The notes: generated by a model not told the origin, from the letters alone. Counted from the stretch's first letter, positions 1 to 8,646 are shown. The stretch: 64,000 nucleotides of DNA from Candidatus Deferrimicrobiaceae bacterium (GCA_036504035.1 DASXVV010000009.1:248001-312000); one strand, 5' to 3'. Program-made: numbers and translations.

Positions 1-263
1 TAGACGATGGCGTGACTAAGGTCAACAATCTCCGAAATCGTTTCGTGCATTTTTCAGCCCAATCATGGTCACTCAATCCAAGCGGACTTCCGCAAATGTT
101 CAAGGATTGTCTCGCTGTAGTCTCCTTCTTGATCGGGAAGGCGGGAGGCATCCCAGCATGCGAGATCGGCCTGATCGAAAATTTGACACATGCCCACGTG
201 GAAGCAGTAAAGCTGGCTGACGAGATCGACTCGATGTACCACCCGCGAGGGGGATTTTTCTGA
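1..263 (+). CDS. Hypothetical protein, C-terminal fragment (cut by window edge)
   Basis: The frame is open from base 3, so the real start lies outside the window and the GTG at 12 is probably internal. The visible 86 residues include LRNRFVHFSAQSWSLN followed by SGLP, a pattern I recall from uncharacterised bacterial proteins in which an R-N-x-F-x-H-F block precedes a W-S stretch. The R-N/H spacing resembles HEPN-type proteins, but the fragment is too short to assign. It converges on the STAND nuclease gene downstream. No function is claimed. Confidence 0.5.
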   Translation, partial: DDGVTKVNNLRNRFVHFSAQSWSLNPSGLPQMFKDCLAVVSFLIGKAGGIPACEIGLIENLTHAHVEAVKLADEIDSMYHPRGGFF

Positions 264-441
264 TAGCAAAGAGACGGATTTAAGAGAAAACTCTCGTGTG
301 ATTAATCTGCATATCTTAAAGAAGCCTTCTCTATGTCGAGCGAGAAATCGTCGATGGAGCCTTTCGTATAGCGCAAGTTCAGCACCTTCATCGAAAATCC
401 CGGAAGTGGTTTACCGCCATCGAGTGGGGCAGCGGACGGCG

Positions 442-2724
442 CTACTTCTCCCGCAGGTCGCTCAGCAACCCGTCGAACATCCCACGCACGTCGTCGACGT
501 ATGAATCGGTCGATCGCCTTGGACCGTCATCCAGCGACTCGGGGTCGGTGCGCTCGCTTTCGACTTCATCGGCACGTCCGTACAGGCGCTGAGTGAATTC
601 GTCTGTGGCAACGCCCAATCGCTCGCCCACATATTCGATGTCCGATGCTACCGAGCGCAGCGTGTCGGGATCATCGTCCCACCCGAGTGGATGATCGGAT
701 GCGAACTCCACAAACTGCCGCCGTAGCGTCTCCTGCTCCACCTCCGATACAGCATCTGGAAATTTTTCGCAGAAATTCGCGACAGCGCGAAACTCTTCAT
801 CCGTATCGAGATTCGTCAACAAGCATTGTCGCGCGGCGACGAACGGCGCATCCCCCTGCTTGAGACCACGCTTGCTCAACATCTCGAGTAGCCTGACCAG
901 GTCCTCACGGTCGGCGTTGCCTGATTTCCACCGTTCGGCCAGTGACCCGATGACCGACGCGACTAGATCCTCTGTGTGTGGACTTTTCAGGCCATCGAGG
1001 ACGCTGATGAAGAAAACCATCCGGCTTTCGTACGATGGCGGGTACGGCACCAACCCGATCGTTTGACCATACCGGTCCACCTGTCGGATCGTCGTGGCGC
1101 TTTCACTCCACAGGTTAGCAGCCAGCCTCTTGACGTAGTCGCGGCTCGCGGCATCGATGCCGGGATAGCGCCGCCCTCGCCGGCCATTCCATAGCCTGTT
1201 GTACTGCTCATAGAAGTACGCGCTGTGAAAGAGGTCGGCGATGTCCACGTCAGATCTCGCCAAAAACTGTTCCATGAAATCTTTGACTGACGGATTGTGA
1301 AATGAGATGGCAATGTCGCGCCCGAATTCCCCGCTCTTGATGAAATTACCGTCCAACTCCTTCAACGCGTCGAGCCAGTCGCCGGGTACCGTCGCAAAGC
1401 CAAAGCGCTTCTGGCGGAATGCGTAGAAAGTCCAGAAGGCTCTTTCGAGGTTTTCCAGTTTTGTTTCGTCCGGTAGGGACGTCAGCACGATCAAAAGGTG
1501 CCGAGCCGCCTCCGAAATCTGGTGCCGGAACGCGTGGTCCCACAGCCGCGACGGGTTGTCGAGGCTTTCGACGAACTCGCGCAGGTATAGGGTTGGCGCC
1601 ACTGTCGTCGCATGGCACGGCTGCGTCATATACTCGATGACGCGCGGGTTGTAATTGTGGTGCTCGAGAATCTTTTCGTACCCGCGCCCCTCAAGCAGAG
1701 CCAGTTTGTATTCCTTCGGCACCTCTGAGAAATAAATGTGGTTGTAAAGGATTTTGGCCCTCACCGGGCGCGTATAGTCGTTGAGGTTGACGACGCACAA
1801 CGGTAGATCAATCGACGGATGCGCAAAGGCTTCGTAGCGGTTCCGAGCGATGTTGAGGATGTATTCGCGGGTGGTGAGAATGAAGCGCCAGTTCGGATTC
1901 TCTGACACCCCCTCCATGAGCTCGATGATCTGCTGGTCTTCGTTCTTCTGCAGCATCTCTAGAGAGGTCTTTCCCAAAAAATCATCAAAGTAGAAAACCT
2001 GCTTGGACTTCTGGTTCTTCACGGGACGCAGCTCGGAGAGATCATGTGCTATACGAAACGCAGTGAATCCCTGGCGATCGACGAGATCTGCGAGCAGCAC
2101 TTCCGCTAACGTCGTCTTACCAATTCCCGGAATGCCCGCCACGATGCAGAAATGTGTCTTCTCCAGAATCCTTTGCGATCGTTCGAAGCTTGGGTTTGGT
2201 ACGTAACGGGATAGACGCAGCCGTATGCGATCGAGATGCGCCTCGGAGTCGCCAAAGATGCCGGCGTGGAGCACACGTTCGAGGACGCCCGCGCTCGTCA
2301 GCCATAGCTTAAAGTGCTGACGCTCGATGTCCTCGTACTGAGTGAGCAGATTGTTGATGTCATCCTTGCCCAGGATGTCCGACCAGGCAACACACCAAGG
2401 CGACAGCAGCGCGAGCAGTTCGTCTTTTCGCTGTGGCGTCAGGCCGACGGAGGTCGCGAGGATATATCGCGTGGGCTTGAGCGCCTCAAGCTTAGGCCGC
2501 TCCTTTTGTTTCAGAGCGCGCACGAGCGCGTCATAGCCTGAATCCGCGTAGTGCTTGACCTGGAGGATGAGCGTGTCGGCATTTGTGCAGTGGCGAAAAT
2601 CAATCCCGGAGTCGCGACCCGCCGTGAAGCTCTCGAGCCGGACCCCAAGCGGCTTTTGCAGAAGGTCGCGGCAAAGTAATTCGAAGTCATGCGGCGACAA
2701 CGATCGGAAGTCGTACTCAGCCAT
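442..2724 (-). CDS. Nuclease-STAND NTPase (Mrr-like endonuclease plus nSTAND3-type ATPase), candidate phage defence protein
   Basis: A 760-residue protein. Residues about 1-110 look like an Mrr-type PD-(D/E)XK endonuclease: SGIDFRH (D42) and LILQVKHY (Q55, K57) give the D...QxK catalytic pattern. Residues about 170-470 form a STAND-type P-loop ATPase: Walker A GIPGIGKTT (197-205), then the acidic strand VFYFDDFLGKT as Walker B. The stretch YVPNPSFERSQRILEK just before the P-loop is typical of nSTAND3 proteins. The C-terminal 280 or so residues are helical and probably act as sensor. STAND nucleases are widely antiviral: ligand binding drives oligomerisation and nuclease activation. The specific trigger here is unknown. 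It ends the minus-strand accessory block. No strong Shine-Dalgarno is visible before ATG 2722-2724. Confidence 0.8.
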   Translation of the reverse strand: MAEYDFRSLSPHDFELLCRDLLQKPLGVRLESFTAGRDSGIDFRHCTNADTLILQVKHYADSGYDALVRALKQKERPKLEALKPTRYILATSVGLTPQRKDELLALLSPWCVAWSDILGKDDINNLLTQYEDIERQHFKLWLTSAGVLERVLHAGIFGDSEAHLDRIRLRLSRYVPNPSFERSQRILEKTHFCIVAGIPGIGKTTLAEVLLADLVDRQGFTAFRIAHDLSELRPVKNQKSKQVFYFDDFLGKTSLEMLQKNEDQQIIELMEGVSENPNWRFILTTREYILNIARNRYEAFAHPSIDLPLCVVNLNDYTRPVRAKILYNHIYFSEVPKEYKLALLEGRGYEKILEHHNYNPRVIEYMTQPCHATTVAPTLYLREFVESLDNPSRLWDHAFRHQISEAARHLLIVLTSLPDETKLENLERAFWTFYAFRQKRFGFATVPGDWLDALKELDGNFIKSGEFGRDIAISFHNPSVKDFMEQFLARSDVDIADLFHSAYFYEQYNRLWNGRRGRRYPGIDAASRDYVKRLAANLWSESATTIRQVDRYGQTIGLVPYPPSYESRMVFFISVLDGLKSPHTEDLVASVIGSLAERWKSGNADREDLVRLLEMLSKRGLKQGDAPFVAARQCLLTNLDTDEEFRAVANFCEKFPDAVSEVEQETLRRQFVEFASDHPLGWDDDPDTLRSVASDIEYVGERLGVATDEFTQRLYGRADEVESERTDPESLDDGPRRSTDSYVDDVRGMFDGLLSDLREK

Positions 2725-2800
2725 CAGCTATAAACCGAATGAAGGGATTTTTTCGCTCCTCGCGCCAGGAGGACAAGATCCGTTCCGGCCGTCGCATTGT

Positions 2801-2992
2801 TCATAAATTTACGTTTTTCTTTGATGCGGAGTGAGTAGGAAATCCACCACCGGCTCGCGAAGCCATTATATTTGTCCCCAAGGAATTGGGAACACCGAAA
2901 CCCGCGGACACCGCTAGCATTCCGGCGATGTCCATAGTCCTTGCGAGTCTTAGCTGGACGATGGTAAGGATAAGTATAGCCGTGATCGTCAT
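2801..2992 (-). CDS. Small ORF overlapping the NERD gene, doubtful
   Basis: A 63-codon frame whose ATG overlaps the NERD stop codon as ATGA, the geometry expected for translational coupling. The N-terminus is hydrophobic (MTITAILILTIV) and could be one membrane segment. The rest is glycine/serine-rich with no recognisable motif. The overlap could be chance. Confidence 0.2.
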   Translation of the reverse strand: MTITAILILTIVQLRLARTMDIAGMLAVSAGFGVPNSLGTNIMASRAGGGFPTHSASKKNVNL

Positions 2993-3729
2993 AGTCCCCT
3001 AGTACTGGCCGAATGCGGATTGCGAAGCCGGTTAAAAATTCGTCCCGCTTCCCCCGTGTTCAGCCGATCCGGAAGTCGTTCCAAAAATGTCGGCAGGAAC
3101 TTGAGGTTGATGACGACGGCGCCTTTTGCCTTGCCGCTGACCTTCACGAACGCGTTGCTGAAAATGATCACGGGTTCCGCGGTCGACTCCTTGATCTCCC
3201 ACTTGGCCAGCATTTCCCGTACGGCGAAACATTCCGCCCACGCCTGCTTCAGAAAATCTTTCTCGAACACCTTTCCATCACGCAGCAGGATTCCGTTATC
3301 GAACGTCACGGTTCCCCGATGGCTTTTCACTTCCAGCGTAAAAACCCCTTTGGGGCCAACCAGGATGTGGTCGATGTTTCCGCGACCGGTATCAAAGTCA
3401 TTGATGATGAAGTTCCCATCCGGAAGCCCCTCGATGACCGCGCCAGTTTTCTCCTCGGCAATAGCCCCTCGTTCGGCTTGCTTGGCGCGCTTGATCGTTG
3501 CGTTCCCTTTTTTCTCGAGCACCTTGATGCCAACCAGAAAGAGCCCCCCGACGACCAGCGAGCCAGTCAATCCCAACGACATGACCGTTTTCACATTCCG
3601 GCTGTAAACGAAGATCGCCAGCCATACCAGCAGCAGAATTCCCAAGGCCGCCGCCATCCGGCTTGCCTGCATCTTTCGGGTGCTCTCCCCGGCTTTACCT
3701 CTAACGTTTTTGCGAACGGGCGAAGCCAT
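2989..3729 (-). CDS. Membrane-anchored NERD-domain protein
   Basis: 246 residues. A basic N-terminus (1-25) is followed by two hydrophobic segments (about 26-43 and 50-68), then a soluble domain with NERD (nuclease-related) features: the hinge GRGNIDHILVGPKGVFTLEV and EVKSHRGTV supply the D, E and K residues of the restriction-endonuclease-like core. NERD proteins are thought to be nucleases or DNA-binding proteins, and membrane-tethered forms occur in defence and DNA-uptake contexts; the function here is unproven. A GAGGAG ribosome site lies five bases before ATG 3727-3729, across the end of the upstream gene (11 bp gap), so the two are very likely one transcript. Confidence 0.75.
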   Translation of the reverse strand: MASPVRKNVRGKAGESTRKMQASRMAAALGILLLVWLAIFVYSRNVKTVMSLGLTGSLVVGGLFLVGIKVLEKKGNATIKRAKQAERGAIAEEKTGAVIEGLPDGNFIINDFDTGRGNIDHILVGPKGVFTLEVKSHRGTVTFDNGILLRDGKVFEKDFLKQAWAECFAVREMLAKWEIKESTAEPVIIFSNAFVKVSGKAKGAVVINLKFLPTFLERLPDRLNTGEAGRIFNRLRNPHSASTRGL

Positions 3730-3740
3730 GGAATCTCCTC

Positions 3741-4634
3741 TTAGGTCGAATGATTACCGGGAAGAACTGCCTCGCTCAGAGTAAGCCGGCCATCCTCATA
3801 CTTGTATTGACGCCAACGCGAAAAGGCTCCCTCGCGAATTGGTTGTGCAGCCAAGGGATTATGAAGGACAACGAAATCTTCCCCATGAATAACCGGGGAA
3901 TTCGCCGCATCAACCGCTGAATGGATGATCGCGCTTATGCCCGCATATGCTGGGTTGAGAAATGCTGTCGTCGGTATTTGCGCCCCTGCCAATTTGCTGA
4001 TCGCTTCTCGCTTTTCGAAATACCTGTCGACAATCTTCCCAGTTCGAACATCGAAAGATACGGCTGGATGTCCGAAAGGCAGGTATGCCTGAATCGGATA
4101 TGGAATCACCCCTCCAAACGAGGCATGTGGGATCATGCGGCAATTAATCGCCAAAATATACCCGTCATCTATCCCGATGATCCCCTTTTCGAGATCGCGC
4201 TGGTACTTCGCGTGCTTTTCTGCGAGTGCGTGCGTATATCGGAGAAGGATTTTCTCGGTGGGAACGTTGAATGCGGCCCCCGGAGGGAACTCAGAAACTC
4301 TGTCTGGTCCTTCCCCGCCCTCAGGTGCGATGGCCTCGACCCACACCCGCCTGCCGTCAATTTCGATGAAGAACTCCGGCCCTTCATCAGATGGCTTGAA
4401 GAGCGTGAACCCCGAGTCTATGAGGGCGACAGCCAAGTACATTTCCCAGTAGCGCTGAAGGAAGTGCTTACACGCGTCCTCTCGGAAGTGTCGATCGGCG
4501 TAAGGCTGATAAATTTCCCAAAGGCGTTCGATGTTGATTTTTACTGGCCGAAGAAATTCCGACCGCTGGATGTTCAAATACCCGCAGTCGCAGTCCTTGA
4601 TCCCAGGAAGGAAGAAGGAGGTTGATGCGGACAT
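3741..4634 (-). CDS. Hypothetical protein, possible degenerate PD-(D/E)XK fold
   Basis: Unrecognised function. The central part reads GPEFFIEIDGRRVWVEAIAP, resembling the beta-strand/acidic/ExA core of diverged restriction-endonuclease-like proteins, although the expected lysine is replaced. I chose ATG 4632-4634 (297 residues). The frame stays open to an ATG at 4740-4742, but that start would overlap the upstream gene by 64 bp and its GAGGA sits directly against the start codon. Neither start has a well-placed ribosome site, so the N-terminus is uncertain. Gene order and 11-44 bp spacing place it in an operon with the HTH/coiled-coil gene upstream and the NERD gene downstream, hinting at a shared nucleic-acid role. 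Confidence 0.6.
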   Translation of the reverse strand: MSASTSFFLPGIKDCDCGYLNIQRSEFLRPVKINIERLWEIYQPYADRHFREDACKHFLQRYWEMYLAVALIDSGFTLFKPSDEGPEFFIEIDGRRVWVEAIAPEGGEGPDRVSEFPPGAAFNVPTEKILLRYTHALAEKHAKYQRDLEKGIIGIDDGYILAINCRMIPHASFGGVIPYPIQAYLPFGHPAVSFDVRTGKIVDRYFEKREAISKLAGAQIPTTAFLNPAYAGISAIIHSAVDAANSPVIHGEDFVVLHNPLAAQPIREGAFSRWRQYKYEDGRLTLSEAVLPGNHST

Positions 4635-4678
4635 GCACGTCGGTTGCGATGCTTTCGCTGCTATAGGGGCAACCTGCT

Positions 4679-5776
4679 TCACCGCTGATCGTCCCGAAAG
4701 GGATTTATCCTTTCGGCATACGCCATCGCCCATTTGCCCCATTCCTCGTCACGTTGGCCAGACTGTCGAGCGACTTCAACGAATGCCAGTATGCGCTTGG
4801 ATTTTTCCCATGCATCTATTTCCTTCTCTAGCTCCTGAATCCGCCGCATTTCGGCTTCTCGCTTCGCCTGAAGTTCAGCTTGCCGGGCCCTTTCTGCCGC
4901 CCTTTCCCTTTCCTCCCTTTCACGTCGACGATGTTCCAATATTTCGTTTGCTGCGAATTTACGGATGATCTCAAGAAACTCCCCGAGCCGTTCCTCCAAA
5001 CGAATATTTTTCGTGTCCGTGCAAGTTTTCCGAAGCCCGTACCCGCCCCAACTGTCGATCTTTAGGATTAGCTCTCCGTTCGGATGATAGTCCCACCGGC
5101 TGGACCAAACATATTCCCCTCGCGCTTTCTTGCGAATCTCCGCTGGCGTGGGAACGTGGTCAGACCGTTTGACGCGTTCCTCCATTCCAATCCGAATATT
5201 TTCCCCGAGGATCACGACAAGCGTCTCGTTGTCTTCTCGCCCGCCGATTTTTACCTGCCAACCCAAGGCTTCCATCGATTTAATCAAGACGCTATAGATC
5301 CGCAGAGCCCGTCCGAGGTTCGCAGGGCTTACGCGGAGGTCGAGATTCCCACGACCGCACGACATGACTCCATATTCGCCTGGCTTCATTCCCTTGAAGG
5401 CCTTTCGCGCTTGGTCGACGAACCTATGAGGGCTGTGAAGCGTTTCCGGAACGGGAATATCCTCGGGGATGGCAACGTTTAATTCGTTTGCAAGAATCAG
5501 CCCTGCCTCGTCGAGGACAGGGGCATCGACAATGTACCGTTTGGATAAAATCGTCGGATGATCCGAGAAGGCCGGTAACGGCTTTCTCGGCCCTTTGCGG
5601 CTGGCTGGACGCCTTGCCCAATACCCCTGCGGCGGGAGAGGCACAGAGAGCTTCTTGCAAATCTTCTTGAGAGCGACATCGGAAATTCCGTATCGCTTCG
5701 CCAGCGTCCTCATCGGTTCAGCCCAAACTTCTTCGAAGAGCTTTTCCCGCTGGTACGTAGTTGTGACCCACGCCAT
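4679..5776 (-). CDS. Hypothetical HTH-like protein with C-terminal coiled coil
   Basis: 365 residues. The first 60 residues contain YQREKLFEEVWAEPM, then LAKRYGISDVALKKICK and VPLPPQGYWAR, a conserved opening found in many uncharacterised bacterial proteins; ISDVALKKICK looks like a recognition helix. The middle is unassigned. From about 275 onward it is charged and coiled-coil forming (RRREREERERAAERARQ). The start is ATG 5774-5776 because GAGGAGGGG lies six bases upstream; an ATG 21 bp earlier would place that ribosome site inside the gene. It is first in the minus-strand cluster, so it could regulate or nucleate the group; that role is inference. Confidence 0.7.
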   Translation of the reverse strand: MAWVTTTYQREKLFEEVWAEPMRTLAKRYGISDVALKKICKKLSVPLPPQGYWARRPASRKGPRKPLPAFSDHPTILSKRYIVDAPVLDEAGLILANELNVAIPEDIPVPETLHSPHRFVDQARKAFKGMKPGEYGVMSCGRGNLDLRVSPANLGRALRIYSVLIKSMEALGWQVKIGGREDNETLVVILGENIRIGMEERVKRSDHVPTPAEIRKKARGEYVWSSRWDYHPNGELILKIDSWGGYGLRKTCTDTKNIRLEERLGEFLEIIRKFAANEILEHRRREREERERAAERARQAELQAKREAEMRRIQELEKEIDAWEKSKRILAFVEVARQSGQRDEEWGKWAMAYAERINPFRDDQR

Positions 5777-5952
5777 GGCAGTCCCCTCCTCGAGCAACGA
5801 TAGTGGGGACCATTTTAGGCGCAGATGGGACCGCGGAGGTGCCTGCCCACAGGAAGTTCGTGAACTGTCCGATCCAAATGGTTATCGAGCATATCTAGGC
5901 TACAGAACCGGGGAAAATCCATTTCTCCCGATTATCGATTGGCCCCTGCCTA

Positions 5953-6483
5953 CTACGGGTCCGGAATAACAACAGAGATCGTCTCCCGACGGCGGGTGTC
6001 GAAGAGCAGATTCCGAGTTGCGTCGACAGGGAAGTGTTCCTTCAACGGACTTACCGGGGTATCGGCCAATAGCAGGGAGACATGCCCGGGGCTCTGCCCA
6101 AGCCGTTGAAAATGGATCTTCGCCATGAAGGCGTATTCGTTCATGACGCCGAGAATCTGACGGCTCGCCGTCTTGCCGAATGCCACCTCTGTCATCCGTC
6201 CGATTTCCTCTTCCACGAGATCGAAGGGGATGCCAAGTTTCACGAGATGGATCGCAAGCGCACCGGGAAGTTTTCCACCCAAGTCGCCGTGAACCTCACG
6301 CATCGGGATCAGCAATCCGAGAAACGACCTCGCGCTCACGCAGAGCCATAGCCGCTGGTTTCGAGTGATAAGTGGGTTTACATACCAATCGCCAAGCGCC
6401 GTTGTCGACGGAGGAACCGGATCGGTCGGCTCGACGCCGAGCCGTTTCAGGGCTTTCACCGTGCAGCGGAGGGTAAACATCAT
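5953..6483 (-). CDS. DUF6933-like protein
   Basis: 176 residues opening MMFTLRCTVKALKRLGVEP, then PPSTTALGDWYVNPLIT and LWLCVSARSFLGLLIP. This order (short N-terminal strand with RCT..., P-T-T-x-L-G-D-W-Y, then a hydrophobic self-recognition stretch) matches the family I know as DUF6933, whose function is unknown. Length is typical. It follows the 113-residue gene upstream with a 51-bp gap on the same strand and may be co-transcribed. Confidence 0.7.
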   Translation of the reverse strand: MMFTLRCTVKALKRLGVEPTDPVPPSTTALGDWYVNPLITRNQRLWLCVSARSFLGLLIPMREVHGDLGGKLPGALAIHLVKLGIPFDLVEEEIGRMTEVAFGKTASRQILGVMNEYAFMAKIHFQRLGQSPGHVSLLLADTPVSPLKEHFPVDATRNLLFDTRRRETISVVIPDP

Positions 6484-6534
6484 ATCGCTCCAAGAAGGAG
6501 GAATATGGGCCGGAAGCGAATTGACATTGGCCCT

Positions 6535-6876
6535 CTAATGCAACTGCCTGGGGGCGACCGTGGACATATCCTCCCAGCAGCCTTGCCAGTTGCAGATATT
6601 CCCTCCATCGTCGCATTGCGGGCACTTCCATTCGATATTGGGCTGGCCATCGAGTGACCTGCTGGGACCGATCCGAACGAAGATGGTTCCGGGGCATGGG
6701 CGCCGACCTGGGCGTCGACGACACGGGACGCCCGTATCTTCCCAATCATGCGGAAGTGAGCGCGTTGCCCGCATGATGATCCGTTCAAGAAATTCGGCGA
6801 ATTTACGGGCCGGGCCTGGAATAGCGTCCGGTTGGTGCTTTCCGGTTTTTTGGGTTTTATGAGGTTTGCGGGGCAA
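6535..6876 (-). CDS. Hypothetical protein with CRRRPGRRPC motif, possible zinc-binding
   Basis: 113 residues. The central PCRRRPGRRPCPGTIFVRI block and the end IEWKCPQCDDGGNICNW recur together in small uncharacterised proteins. The paired cysteines (C-x8-C, C-x2-C and a later C) suggest a metal-binding fold, and the arginine cluster suggests nucleic-acid contact. Two overlapping frames exist here; this one is preferred because of the recognisable motifs. Function unknown. Confidence 0.6.
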   Translation of the reverse strand: MPRKPHKTQKTGKHQPDAIPGPARKFAEFLERIIMRATRSLPHDWEDTGVPCRRRPGRRPCPGTIFVRIGPSRSLDGQPNIEWKCPQCDDGGNICNWQGCWEDMSTVAPRQLH

Positions 6877-6980
6877 TAGTTGATCCCAAGGTCATTTCCC
6901 GAATGATGGGTACGGCCCGAATAATATAGCATTCCGTGCAGACAGGCATGGCGACATCATCCCGGGCATAGTATATTCAC

Positions 6981-7005
6981 GAGTAGTCTACTTACGTTTC
7001 TACTC
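6981..7005. promoter_or_regulatory. Palindrome with a third half-site upstream of the ATPase gene
   Basis: AGTAGTCTACT at 6982-6992 is a perfect palindrome around a central T, and a third half-site CTACTC follows at 7000-7005, ending three bases before the GGAGGG ribosome site of the ATPase gene. AT-rich TAGTATATTCAC lies just upstream and may be the -10 region. The arrangement looks like an operator; the binding protein is unknown. Confidence 0.4.
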
Positions 7006-7020
7006 ATGGAGGGCACCGCA

Positions 7021-8415
7021 ATGCCATTTGTCGGGAGAACCGAGGAACTCCGGTTCCTGGGGAAACACCATGAGGGAACGGAATTCCGGTTCATTCCGAT
7101 CTACGGGCGGCGGCGCGTGGGTAAAACCACCCTGGTCCGGGAGTTCGTGAAGGACAGGCCGGCCATCTACTTTCTGGCCGACACCGTTTCGGAATCCGAA
7201 CAGCTGAAAAATCTCGGCCGCGCGGTCGGTGAGCACTTCGAAGACACCCTGCTCGTCGAAAACGGATTTCGGGACTGGCAGCAGTTTTTCAAATACCTCA
7301 GTGATAAATGCGCCAAGCGGCGCCTTGTGCTCGCCATCGACGAGTTCCCTTACCTTGTCAGCGCGAACAAGGCGATCTCCTCGATCTTCCAGAACGGAAT
7401 CGACACGTACCTGAAGAAAACAGGCCTATTTCTCATCCTCCTGGGATCGAGCATCGGCATGATGGAACGCGAAGTCCTCTTCGCCAAGGCGCCCCTCTAT
7501 GGTCGTCGAACCGGCTCTCTCGAAGTTCGAGAACTTCCTTTCCTTGCGCTGAAGGATTTCTTTCCGGGGATGGATTTCCGGAAGCGTGCAGCGATCTACG
7601 CAACGTTCGGTACACTTCCTGCCTATCTGGAAAAGATCCGCCCGAACGAGAGCATCATCCGCAACATCGGAGAGCAAATCCTGGACCGCCATTCCTTCCT
7701 CTACAACGAGGTGGAGTTCCTTCTGAGGGAGGAACTCCGGGAACCGCGAGACTACTACGTCATCCTTCGGGCCATCGCGCAGGGGAAAAGAAAACTCTCC
7801 GAGATCATCAACGACACCGGATTCGAGAAGTCCCACGCCTCTCGATATCTTGACGTCCTGCGCAGCATCGGCCTCGTGGAAAAGGAAATGCCTTCCACCG
7901 AAAGAACGCCGGAAAAGAGCCGCATCGGTCTCTATCGCCTCCATGATCGTTTCTTCGGTTTCTGGTTCAAGTATGTCCTTCCGAACCGCGGAAAGATTGA
8001 GATCGGCAATCCGGACCATGTTCTTCGCGAGGTCGAGCAGACATTGGATATGCACGTTTCGATCGCATACGAGTTTATCGCGAGGGAACTGTTCCTTGAC
8101 GTCGCCAAGCAGGAGAAATGGCCCATCACGGCAATTGGACGATGGTGGTCCCGCAACGAAGAAATCGATTTCGTCGCCCTGGACGAAGAGGAGCGATCCA
8201 TCTGGTTCGGCGAATGCAAATGGAGCAGGAAAAAGGTCGGCACGGATATCTACGAAAATCTGGTCCGGAAGGCAGGCTTGGTCGAATGGAACATCGGCAA
8301 GCGTTCCGAGAGGTTCATCCTGTTCAGCCGAAGCGGATTTACCCCCGCGATGCATGAAGTCGCAAAGAGAGAGAACGTGATCCTGGTCGAAGGAGAGGAG
8401 CGAATTCACGGGTAA
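7021..8415 (+). CDS. Archaeal-type ATPase with C-terminal DUF234 nuclease-like domain
   Basis: 464 residues. MPFVGRTEELRFL is the typical opening of Arch_ATPase proteins, followed by Walker A YGRRRVGKTTLV and Walker B LVLAIDEFPYL. A winged-helix region (KLSEIINDTGFEKSHASRYL) precedes the C-terminal DUF234-type domain with NEEIDFVALDEE and WFGECKWSRK, which carries a D...ExK nuclease-like signature. The family is widespread, often in mobile or defence regions, and poorly characterised. GGAGGG at 7008-7013, seven bases upstream, fixes ATG 7021; a frame-extending ATG at 7006 overlaps that site. It sits alone on the plus strand, divergent from the small minus-strand genes, with a palindrome at its promoter. 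Confidence 0.8.
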   Translation: MPFVGRTEELRFLGKHHEGTEFRFIPIYGRRRVGKTTLVREFVKDRPAIYFLADTVSESEQLKNLGRAVGEHFEDTLLVENGFRDWQQFFKYLSDKCAKRRLVLAIDEFPYLVSANKAISSIFQNGIDTYLKKTGLFLILLGSSIGMMEREVLFAKAPLYGRRTGSLEVRELPFLALKDFFPGMDFRKRAAIYATFGTLPAYLEKIRPNESIIRNIGEQILDRHSFLYNEVEFLLREELREPRDYYVILRAIAQGKRKLSEIINDTGFEKSHASRYLDVLRSIGLVEKEMPSTERTPEKSRIGLYRLHDRFFGFWFKYVLPNRGKIEIGNPDHVLREVEQTLDMHVSIAYEFIARELFLDVAKQEKWPITAIGRWWSRNEEIDFVALDEEERSIWFGECKWSRKKVGTDIYENLVRKAGLVEWNIGKRSERFILFSRSGFTPAMHEVAKRENVILVEGEERIHG

Positions 8416-8496
8416 TTTACGCCATCGGACGGTCTGCCGAAGAGCCGTCGCCTCCTCCACACAATCGCATGTTCCCGTTCATTATGACGCCCCACC

Positions 8497-8515
8497 CACC
8501 GGGTCACACCCGGTG
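8497..8515. repeat. Perfect short inverted repeat
   Basis: CACCGGGT-CAC-ACCCGGTG forms an 8-bp hairpin with a 3-nt loop downstream of the ATPase gene. There is no following T-run, so it is a weak terminator at best. It could be a remnant of an insertion-element end, given the transposase relic about 100 bp away. Confidence 0.4.
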
Positions 8516-8593
8516 CACTGGCGCCGGCGGAGCGAGGGACCGGATGCCCCGAGCGTGAGCCGGGCGGGCGGCAAGCGATCGACCCGGCCCGGA

Positions 8594-8646
8594 GCAACGG
8601 GAATCTTCAACACGGGCCAGGGCAGCCAGTTCACGAGCGCCGATCC
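8594..8646 (+). pseudogene. Relic of IS3-family transposase (rve domain fragment)
   Basis: The frame at 8600-8644 reads GIFNTGQGSQFTSAD, close to the invariant IFNTDQGSQFTS block that contains the second catalytic aspartate of IS3-type integrase domains; here that D is replaced by G. Sequence on either side does not continue the transposase, so only about 15 codons are recognisable. It marks the edge between the accessory island and the housekeeping region. Confidence 0.45.

Noticed and set aside
298-504. Short plus-strand frame overlapping the end of the STAND nuclease
   Set aside because: No motif, poor amino-acid make-up, and it runs antisense into a well-supported gene.
6480-6932. 150-codon minus-strand frame overlapping the CRRRPGRRPC gene
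   Set aside because: Composition is unlike a protein and the competing frame carries recognisable conserved motifs.
7426-8460. 344-codon minus-strand frame opposite the Arch_ATPase gene
   Set aside because: Antisense shadow of a gene with intact Walker motifs and a good ribosome site.
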